From an uncultured bacterium (GTDB taxonomy: Bacteria > Actinomycetota > Coriobacteriia > Coriobacteriales > Coriobacteriaceae): 11,694 nucleotides of DNA. Every line of letters begins with the position of its first letter. The stretch's first letter is position 1. The position numbers were made by a program, and so were the translations under genes. The notes below the pieces were generated by a model. It worked only from the letters and a program-made list of their open reading frames with translations. It made no database searches and was not told the DNA's origin. The stretch lies in assembly GCA_905215275.1 (NCBI GenBank), contig CAJMPE010000049.1, forward strand, positions 1-11,694, in the 5' to 3' direction. Positions 6,619 through 11,694 of the stretch are shown piece by piece.

Positions 6619-6782
6619 TCGCCACGAATCGGGCTTATCTACTACGTTTAGTCGCATACCCCGAACCATGCCGAAAAGTACGATATTAAAACCGCAGGTA
6701 GCGGGCTTGCGATTTTAGGAAGATCGAGGGGATGGTCTGGGGTCGCGGGTCAAACGTAGTGGATAGGCGCGATTCGTGGCGA
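6619..6782. repeat. 164-nt imperfect palindrome containing element A, copy 2
   Basis: Arms of 32 bases (6619-6650 and 6751-6782) are inverted repeats matching at 28 positions; both contain TCGCCACGAATCG and ACTACGTTT or their complements. Inside them ACCAT (6665-6669) pairs with ATGGT (6732-6736) about the same centre (6700.5). The apex is a hairpin from TAAAACCGC (6687-6695) to GCGATTTTA (6709-6717) with a loop AGCGG. The inner part is the second copy of element A, while the outer arms are not shared with copy 1. The size and symmetry fit a MITE-like or REP-derived element, or an RNA with one long stem. No ORF of interest and no terminal target duplication is obvious. Confidence 0.72.
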
Positions 6783-6850
6783 GCCGATCCTGGGACCGAC
6801 GATCCTGCTCTTGTGCCTTGTGGTCACCACGATCTATGGGGCTCGGCTGG

Positions 6851-6938
6851 CCTCTCCATATAAGTTGCAGTGGAATAGTTCCTGTTTGGGGCGGCTGCCG
6901 GGTTTTTCAGGAACTCTTTCACCGCAACTTATGAGAGG
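6851..6938. repeat. 88-nt imperfect inverted repeat (element B)
   Basis: Arms 6860-6884 and 6908-6932 are inverted repeats matching at 22 of 25 positions, with ATAAGTTGC outermost and AGTTCCTG innermost. CCTCTC (6851-6856) and GAGAGG (6933-6938) extend the stem past a three-base bulge. The 23-base loop contains GGGGCGGCTGCCGGG. The right end lacks a T-run, so it is not a typical terminator. It has no sequence similarity to element A and appears to be a different dispersed palindrome or an RNA hairpin. Confidence 0.7.
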
Positions 6939-6981
6939 CGGACATCGTCGCCCGTGACTTTGTAAAGAGTGTCCCTTTTGG

Positions 6982-7012
6982 CTAGTCGTTTAAGAACGTC
7001 CCCAATGACTAG
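6982..7012. repeat. Hairpin with CTAGTC/GACTAG arms (element C)
   Basis: CTAGTCGTT (6982-6990) pairs with AATGACTAG (7004-7012), nine pairs including one G-U, around a 13-base loop with AACGTCCCC. GTCCC also occurs just upstream (6971-6975). The hairpin lies about 25 bases before the -35 of the tRNA promoter. It may be another dispersed palindrome; a regulatory role is not shown. Confidence 0.45.
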
Positions 7013-7037
7013 GTCGGAAAATTTCTTAAAAAAGTTC

Positions 7038-7065
7038 TTGCCCTTCGTCCAATCGTCCGTATAAT
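7038..7065 (+). promoter_or_regulatory. Promoter of the tRNA-Asn pair
   Basis: TTGCCC (7038-7043) and a perfect TATAAT (7060-7065) are separated by 16 bases. Transcription would start near 7072, about 24 bases before the first mature tRNA end. It is the strongest promoter match in the window, as expected for a stable RNA. Confidence 0.75.
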
Positions 7066-7095
7066 AAACTTCGTTGCTTGAGAGCACGCACCTAT

Positions 7096-7170
7096 TCCTC
7101 GGTAGCTCAATGGTAGAGCACGCGGCTGTTAACCGCGCTGTTGTAGGTTCGAGTCCTACCCGGGGAGCCA
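7096..7170 (+). tRNA. tRNA-Asn (anticodon GTT), copy 1
   Basis: A 75-base cloverleaf with CCA encoded. Acceptor stem TCCTCGG/CCGGGGA (one U-G pair), D arm GCTC/GAGC, anticodon stem CGCGG/CCGCG with loop CTGTTAA and anticodon GTT at 7128-7130, five-base variable loop, T stem GTAGG/CCTAC with loop TTCGAGT, discriminator G, then CCA. It reads AAC and AAU codons. It is first in a two-gene tandem transcript. Confidence 0.97.
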
Positions 7171-7179
7171 GAATTTCTC

Positions 7180-7200
7180 AGCCCATTCCGCTGGGCTTTT
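7180..7200 (+). other. Weak hairpin in the tRNA spacer
   Basis: AGCCC (7180-7184) and GGGCT (7193-7197) can form a five-pair stem followed by TTT within the 34-base spacer. It is too weak to be called a terminator with confidence and may serve as a processing site or partial attenuator between the two tRNAs. Confidence 0.3.
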
Positions 7201-7204
7201 AAAT

Positions 7205-7279
7205 TCCTCGGTAGCTCAATGGTAGAGCACGCGGCTGTTAACCGCGCTGTTGTAGGTTCGAGTCCTACCCGGGGAGCCA
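7205..7279 (+). tRNA. tRNA-Asn (anticodon GTT), copy 2
   Basis: All 75 bases, CCA included, are identical to the copy at 7096-7170; the anticodon GTT is at 7237-7239. The 34-base spacer is shorter than a usual promoter region and holds none, so the two are probably cut from one precursor. Exact identity fits a recent tandem duplication or gene conversion. Confidence 0.97.
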
Positions 7280-7285
7280 GGTTGT

Positions 7286-7315
7286 AAAACCCGTCGCTTA
7301 TGCGGCGGGTTTTTT
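7286..7315 (+). terminator. Intrinsic terminator of the tRNA pair
   Basis: A 12-bp stem (AAAACCCGTCGC 7286-7297 with 7302-7313, one G-U pair) closes a TTAT tetraloop and ends in six Ts (7310-7315). It starts 7 bases after the second tRNA. Confidence 0.92.
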
Positions 7316-7369
7316 CATGCCGCGATCGATTGTGGCGAACGTTACCGTATCAACATTTCGTGTCGAGGA

Positions 7370-7375
7370 TATAAT
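7370..7375 (+). promoter_or_regulatory. -10 element upstream of the Asp23-family gene
   Basis: A perfect TATAAT with no convincing -35 at 16-18 bases upstream. Transcription from about 7382 would give a leader of about 90 bases that contains a small hairpin (CGCCTT 7388-7393 with AAGGCG 7397-7402). It probably drives the Asp23-family gene, fakA and recG together. Confidence 0.55.
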
Positions 7376-7461
7376 CGCGAGCCCCGTCGCCTTAACAAGG
7401 CGCGGTCGTTGTAAACTATTGGAATGATTGCTCCCACGACATGGTGCCGCGAGCACCAGAA

Positions 7462-7468
7462 AAGGAGA
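7462..7468 (+). promoter_or_regulatory. Shine-Dalgarno site deciding a GTG start
   Basis: AAGGAGA ends 5 bases before GTG at 7474. The in-frame ATG at 7441 lies upstream of this site and has no ribosome binding sequence of its own, so the GTG is taken as the start. Confidence 0.8.
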
Positions 7469-7473
7469 TTCTT

Positions 7474-7830
7474 GTGTCTGAGACCATTAACGGCAGCCTG
7501 AGCGTCTCGAACGACGTTATTGCCGATATTGCCGGTTATGCCGCGATGACGTGCTACGGCGTCGTCGGTATGGCCGAACAGCTCCAGGGCGCCGAGAGCG
7601 TGCGCTTGCTTGCCGGCCAGCGCCTCCGCAAGGGCGTACTTGTTTCCGCCGACGAGAACGGCCTCGCGGTCGACCTTCACGTCGTGCTGGAGAACGGCGT
7701 CAACATGAAGTCCGTCTGCCACAATCTTTCGAGCTCCGTCGCCTTCACCCTGCAGGAGATCGCCCAGATCGATCCCGCCAGCCTTAAGATCGGCATTCAC
7801 ATCGACGCGCTCAAGAGCCGTCTGAACTAG
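7474..7830 (+). CDS. Asp23/Gls24 (YloU) family protein
   Basis: A 118-residue small soluble protein starting at GTG. It follows the family pattern: an N-terminal strand and helix, GSLSVSNDVIADIAGYAAMTCYGVVGM (7-33), a central strand segment (54-72), and the closing KIGIHIDAL (105-113). Asp23/YloU proteins are linked to the cell envelope and alkaline stress in Firmicutes; the biochemical role is poorly known. The usual length is about 110-150. It stands directly before fakA (27-base gap), the same pairing as yloU-yloV in Bacillus, which supports the family call. The start is set by AAGGAGA before the GTG; an ATG 11 codons upstream is less likely. No membrane segment or signal peptide is seen. 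Confidence 0.92.
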   Translation: MSETINGSLSVSNDVIADIAGYAAMTCYGVVGMAEQLQGAESVRLLAGQRLRKGVLVSADENGLAVDLHVVLENGVNMKSVCHNLSSSVAFTLQEIAQIDPASLKIGIHIDALKSRLN

Positions 7831-7857
7831 CATCCGAATACGGAGATTTCACCACTC

Positions 7858-9519
7858 ATGATTGCAAAGACCATTCGCACCTGTTTTCCGATCGCTGCGG
7901 CTGCCGTTTCCGACAAGGCCGAGGAGATCAACAAGCTCAACGTCTTCCCCGTACCCGACGGTGACACCGGCACCAACATGTCGCTCACGCTCGCCTCGGT
8001 GACCAAGGAGCTTTCCGCCCTTCCCGCCGATGCCGACATGGAGGCCATTGCCGGCGCTATTACCCACGGCTCCCTGATGGGCGCCCGCGGCAACTCCGGT
8101 GTCATCACGTCGCAGATCCTACGCGGCGTGGCCGAGGGCCTCGTCTCTGCCGATGAGCCCATTACGTCCGCCAATATCGCCTTCGCCTTCCGCCGTGCCG
8201 TCAAGGTCGCCTTCCAGGCTGTTCGTAAGCCCATCGAGGGCACGATTCTCACGGTCCTGCGTGATGTTTCGACCAAGGCAGATGAGTGCGAGAAGAAGAA
8301 GTTTTCTGCCGAGGATGCGCTCGACGCCATCGTCGTCGAGGCCTACCAGTCCGTCGCCCGCACGCCCGACCTGCTGCCCGTCCTCAAGGAGAACGGCGTG
8401 GTCGACTCCGGCGCCTTTGGCTTTGCCATCTTCTTGGAGAACTTTGTTGCCGCCGCTCTTGGCCGCAGCACCGTTGTCGAGGATTTCTCCGCTACGTTTG
8501 ATTCCGCCGGCTCTGCCCGCGACGCCGCCCTCGATCGCGTTGAAATCGAGGCCAACGACGACTGGGAGGGCTCGGAGTTCCGCTACTGCAACGAGTTCCT
8601 CTTTAAGGCCGACGCCCCGTTTGACGAGGACGAGTGCCTGAAGTTCCTGGGCTCCATGGGCGACTGCGAGCTGCTCGTTGGTGCTTACCCCGACTACAAG
8701 ATCCACGTGCACTCCAACACCCCCAACCTGGTGCTCGAGCACATGCTGCAGCTTGGTCAGATCTATGAGGTCTTTATCCACAACATGGAGATGGAGGCCC
8801 ACGACCGTACCGCAAAGATTCACGAGGACCAGGAGAAGGCCGCCGAGCCCGCGAAGGCCCTGGGCTTTGTCGCCGTTGCGGCTGGCTCTGGTGAGGCTGA
8901 CATCCTCAAGTCCCTCGGCGTCGATGTGATCGTGTCGGGTGGCCAAACCATGAACCCCTCGACCGCCGACCTGCTGGGCGCCGTCGACCAGGTCAACGCG
9001 ACCTCGGTCATCATCCTTCCCAATAACGGCAACATCCGCATGGCTGCCGAGGCTGCCGCTTCTGCCTGCACCGACAAGAAGGTCGCCGTCGTTCCCACCA
9101 AGACCGTCCCGCAGGCCTTCTCCGCGCTGTTCGCGGTCCTGCCCGATTCCGAGCTCGAGGATGCCGTTGCCGCTATGGTCGACGCCATCAGCGAGGTCCG
9201 CGATGGAGAGGTCACCCGTGCCGTGCGCGACTCCAGCGCCTCCGACGGCTCGCCGATTCACTCCGGTGACGTCATGGGCATCATAGCCGGCTCCATCGAC
9301 GTGGTCGGCTCTGACGTGAAGCAGGTCACGCTCGACTGCATCAACCGTATGCAGGAGGAAGAGGAGGGCGACGCGCTGACGATTCTGGCCGGCGAGGAGC
9401 TGTCCGATGAGGCCTTCCAGGAGATCGTCGATGCCATCGAGGAGGCTCAGCCCGATCTGGAGATCGACGCCCATCGTGGCGAGCAGCCGCTCTATCCCGT
9501 GATCTTCTCGATCGAGTAG
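7858..9519 (+). CDS. fakA: Fatty acid kinase catalytic subunit (DAK2/DhaL-domain, YloV-type)
   Basis: A 553-residue protein with the three-part layout of FakA/YloV. The N-terminal DhaL-like kinase domain (about 1-205) has NVFPVPDGDTGTNM (28-41) with the magnesium/ATP aspartates Asp34 and Asp36, and GARGNSGVI (75-83). The middle domain (about 235-320) has Cys244 in YCNEF and His283/His285 in HVHSNTP, matching the cysteine and two histidines I recall as zinc ligands in FakA. The C-terminal DegV/EDD-like domain covers about 335-553. FakA phosphorylates fatty acids held by a FakB protein, giving acyl phosphates for phospholipid synthesis; no fakB lies in this window. The length matches the family (about 550). 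The ATG at 7858 has only a distant GGAG 12 bases upstream, but the N-terminal residues fit the family. It lies 9 bases before recG. Older annotations call such genes dihydroxyacetone kinase-like. Confidence 0.94.
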   Translation: MIAKTIRTCFPIAAAAVSDKAEEINKLNVFPVPDGDTGTNMSLTLASVTKELSALPADADMEAIAGAITHGSLMGARGNSGVITSQILRGVAEGLVSADEPITSANIAFAFRRAVKVAFQAVRKPIEGTILTVLRDVSTKADECEKKKFSAEDALDAIVVEAYQSVARTPDLLPVLKENGVVDSGAFGFAIFLENFVAAALGRSTVVEDFSATFDSAGSARDAALDRVEIEANDDWEGSEFRYCNEFLFKADAPFDEDECLKFLGSMGDCELLVGAYPDYKIHVHSNTPNLVLEHMLQLGQIYEVFIHNMEMEAHDRTAKIHEDQEKAAEPAKALGFVAVAAGSGEADILKSLGVDVIVSGGQTMNPSTADLLGAVDQVNATSVIILPNNGNIRMAAEAAASACTDKKVAVVPTKTVPQAFSALFAVLPDSELEDAVAAMVDAISEVRDGEVTRAVRDSSASDGSPIHSGDVMGIIAGSIDVVGSDVKQVTLDCINRMQEEEEGDALTILAGEELSDEAFQEIVDAIEEAQPDLEIDAHRGEQPLYPVIFSIE

Positions 9520-9528
9520 GCTCTGCCT

Positions 9529-11694
9529 ATGTCCGAGCTGTGCTCCGTGCCGCGCGTCTCGGAGCGTTTTGCCCAGAGCAATGCGCTCGATGAGGATATC
9601 GCGCGACTCAAATATGTTTCGGGTAAACGTGAGGAGGCCCTTCGCCGTCTGGGAATTCGGACGGTGGGGGACCTCCTTCTCCATATCCCCCATCGATATC
9701 TCGACTTTACGCGTTCCTGGTCCATCGAGATGGCGCCCATTGGCACCGTGTGCACCATCATCGCCACGGTCGATCGTATCGTCCAAAAGCGGCCCCGTCC
9801 GCGTATGCAGGTGACAGAGGTCTCGCTCGTGGACGAGACGGGCGTGTTGCAGGTTGCCTTTTTCCGTCAGCCTTGGATTGCCCAACAGCTTAAGCAGGGC
9901 GACCGCCTGGCCGTGATGGGCAAGGTCGAGTTTGCCTACGGCTTTAAGCGGATGGCCTCGCCCCACTTTGAAAAGCTCGAGGACGGGCGCGCCGCGGGTA
10001 CCATTTTGCCGGTCCACTTTGTAAGTGACGGCGTGAGCCAGGCATGGATGCGCCGTATCGTGAGCGGTGCGCTCGAAGTGGTCGTCAATCCGTTCGATCC
10101 CATTCCCGCGCCGCTGCGCGCAAAGCGGAAGCTCATGAGCAATGCCCGTGCGCTGCGCTCGATCCACTTTCCCTCGAGCATGGCCGAGCGCGACATCGCG
10201 CGCCGGCGTCTTGCCTACGAGGAGTGTCTCTACTTGCAGCTCGCGCTGCGTCTGCGCAACGGTGGCGGTATGGTCGACGTAGTGCCTTATGCGCATGACG
10301 CGGGCGAGCATTTGGCTGCGCTTAAACAGGCCCTGCCGTTTTCGCTGAGCGATGAGCAGGAGGCTGCATTTCAAGACATCCTGCATGACATGTGCGATGG
10401 CGGTCGCGTGATGAACCGTCTGCTGCTGGGCGACGTCGGTACCGGTAAGACTGCCGTTGCCGCCTGCGCACTGGCGGTTGCGGCCGATAGCGGCACTCAG
10501 GCTTGCGTCATGGCGCCCACGGGCGTGCTGGCGCGTCAATATGCCGATAAGACCGGCCCCTTACTCTCGCAGGCTGGCATGACCTGGGCGCTCCTGACGG
10601 GCGCCACGCCGGCGGCCGAGCGTGAACAGATTCATGCTCGGCTCCAGTCTGGCGAGCTCGACGTGCTCTTTGGTACCCATGCGGTGCTTTCGGAGAACGT
10701 CACGTTCAGGCATTTGTCGCTTGTGGTGATCGACGAGCAGCACCGCTTTGGCGTGGGCCAGCGTAACGCTCTACGCGCAAAAGGCCCGGGTGCCGACTTG
10801 CTGGTCATGACTGCCACGCCGATCCCGCGTACGCTGGCGCTTTCGGTGTACGGCGACCTGGATACGAGCATCATCCGCCATCGCCCCGTTCCGGGTGCCG
10901 GCGTGACGACGCGCGTTCTCACCGAGTCGAGTCGCGACCTGGCCTATGGCGCCATCCGCGAGGCGCACGAAAAGGGCCAGCAAGCCTATGTGATCTGTCC
11001 GCTCGTTGAGCCGAGCGATTCGGCCGATGAGCTCGAAGACGTACCCGGCATCGCTCGCGACGACGAAGGCCGCGTGACCGTGCCCGTGCCGTTGCATGAC
11101 ACGGCGACCGAGCTCGATCGCCTTCGTCTGGCATTACCGGGGCTTGCCATCGAGCGTCTTCATGGCCGCATGTCGGCGGGGGAGAAGGACCGGGTCATCG
11201 ATGCCTTTAAGCGTGGCGAGATTGATGTGCTCGTCTCGACCACGGTGGTCGAGGTGGGCGTTGACGTGCCCAACGCCACCGTCATGGTCATCGAGAACGG
11301 CGAGCGCTTTGGTTTGGCGGCCCTGCATCAGCTGCGCGGGCGCGTAGGCCGCGGCAGCGTGTCGGGTACGTGCCTGGTCATGACGCACTCCAAGGGCAAC
11401 GGCGGCGCGTCGGCGGCACAAGACCGCCTCCAGTCGCTCGAGAAGACCTCGGACGGCTTTACGCTCGCCCAGATGGACCTGCGTCTGCGCCACGAGGGCG
11501 AAATCCTGGGTTACCGCCAGCATGGCGGCGTGACCTTGCGCTTTGTTGACCTCGATGCCGACGAGGAATTGATCGAGTGGGCCCATTTGGACGCGGTCGA
11601 GCTCTTGCGGTATGCTTGCAACCTTGACTCCGTGGCGACGCGTCCCTTGCGCGATGCAGTCGCCACGCGGTATCGACACATCTTTAAGGAGGTC
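9529..11694 (+). CDS. recG: ATP-dependent DNA helicase RecG, 3' end cut by window edge
   Basis: 722 residues are readable to the edge without a stop, against a usual family length of about 680-720, so only the tail is missing. RecG remodels stalled replication forks and Holliday junctions. Layout: N-terminal helix and OB-fold wedge domain (about 70-150); helicase domain 1 with Walker A GDVGTGKT (301-308), DEQH box (402-405) and TATPIPRT (428-435); helicase domain 2 with TTVVEVGVDVPNA (571-583) and arginine-finger motif QLRGRVGRG (601-609); then the TRG segment. That last segment reads DLRLRHEGEILGYRQHG (650-666) where most RecG proteins have a form like DLRLRGPGEFLGTRQSG, an unusual variant. 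An extra stretch of about 20 residues (about 495-522) lies in domain 2. The start follows fakA by 9 bases with no strong Shine-Dalgarno, suggesting translational coupling. Confidence in the product is high. Confidence 0.96.
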   Translation, partial: MSELCSVPRVSERFAQSNALDEDIARLKYVSGKREEALRRLGIRTVGDLLLHIPHRYLDFTRSWSIEMAPIGTVCTIIATVDRIVQKRPRPRMQVTEVSLVDETGVLQVAFFRQPWIAQQLKQGDRLAVMGKVEFAYGFKRMASPHFEKLEDGRAAGTILPVHFVSDGVSQAWMRRIVSGALEVVVNPFDPIPAPLRAKRKLMSNARALRSIHFPSSMAERDIARRRLAYEECLYLQLALRLRNGGGMVDVVPYAHDAGEHLAALKQALPFSLSDEQEAAFQDILHDMCDGGRVMNRLLLGDVGTGKTAVAACALAVAADSGTQACVMAPTGVLARQYADKTGPLLSQAGMTWALLTGATPAAEREQIHARLQSGELDVLFGTHAVLSENVTFRHLSLVVIDEQHRFGVGQRNALRAKGPGADLLVMTATPIPRTLALSVYGDLDTSIIRHRPVPGAGVTTRVLTESSRDLAYGAIREAHEKGQQAYVICPLVEPSDSADELEDVPGIARDDEGRVTVPVPLHDTATELDRLRLALPGLAIERLHGRMSAGEKDRVIDAFKRGEIDVLVSTTVVEVGVDVPNATVMVIENGERFGLAALHQLRGRVGRGSVSGTCLVMTHSKGNGGASAAQDRLQSLEKTSDGFTLAQMDLRLRHEGEILGYRQHGGVTLRFVDLDADEELIEWAHLDAVELLRYACNLDSVATRPLRDAVATRYRHIFKEV
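11686..11692 (+). promoter_or_regulatory. Shine-Dalgarno site of the next gene, inside the recG 3' end
   Basis: AAGGAGG occurs two bases before the window edge, read in recG as part of the codons for Lys-Glu-Val. A full-strength site at this place, where recG should be ending, suggests the next gene starts within about ten bases and overlaps or abuts recG. In related gene orders an RNA methyltransferase (rsmD) often follows, which is only a guess here. Confidence 0.5.

Noticed and set aside
6126..6625. Short open frames on both strands in the argS tail and the palindrome-rich gap
   Set aside because: They cross the argS terminator or repeat arms, lack ribosome sites and have no recognisable protein features.
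6412..7012. CRISPR array
   Set aside because: Only two copies of the core motif exist, spaced 227 bases apart with related sequence between the conserved blocks. There are no regular short spacers and no cas genes.
7441..7473. Upstream ATG for the Asp23-family gene
   Set aside because: It lies before the AAGGAGA site, has no ribosome site of its own, and adds residues absent from the family pattern.
8119..10539. An 806-codon open frame on the minus strand across fakA and recG
   Set aside because: It crosses two real genes and their junction and has the same biased composition. Long antisense frames are expected at this GC content.

Overview
The window is a high-GC bacterial chromosome segment that looks like Coriobacteriia, most like Collinsella. 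The basis is the GC-biased codon use, actinobacterial-type protein composition, a CarD-family RNA polymerase binder, the Asp23/YloU - fatty acid kinase - RecG gene order, and intergenic repeat types I loosely associate with Collinsella genomes. The genus is an inference; no marker here fixes it. Nearly all of it is core housekeeping DNA. I found no phage, conjugative, CRISPR, toxin-antitoxin or defence genes.

Layout. 1-1413 (minus) is an S33 proline-iminopeptidase-type hydrolase whose 3' end leaves the window. It is divergent from proA (1527-2813, plus), the NADPH-dependent step of proline synthesis. Convergent with proA is an HD-domain hydrolase (2884-3483, minus), and upstream of that a CarD-family regulator (3592-4077, minus). 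The HD gene is bracketed by two 42-nt identical palindromes that double as terminators. A 342-bp AT-richer spacer separates the divergent carD-like gene and argS (4420-6273, plus), which ends at a strong intrinsic terminator.

The stretch 6274-7095 has no credible gene. It is packed with imperfect palindromes: two related copies of one element (cores near 6473 and 6700, the second inside a 164-nt inverted repeat), an 88-nt hairpin at 6851-6938, and a smaller hairpin at 6982-7012. Then come a strong promoter and two identical tRNA-Asn(GTT) genes in tandem, closed by a terminator at 7286-7315.

From 7474 rightward is a compact plus-strand run: an Asp23/YloU-family protein, the DAK2/FakA-type fatty acid kinase catalytic subunit, and recG (from 9529, open at the right edge). 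Gaps of 27 and 9 bases suggest one transcript from the TATAAT at 7370. A Shine-Dalgarno sequence in the last bases of the window predicts that another gene starts just beyond it.

The most unusual material is the noncoding palindromic DNA at 6412-7012 and the matched repeat pair around the HD gene. Among the proteins, the CarD-like factor with no tryptophan and the altered C-terminal motif of RecG stand out.
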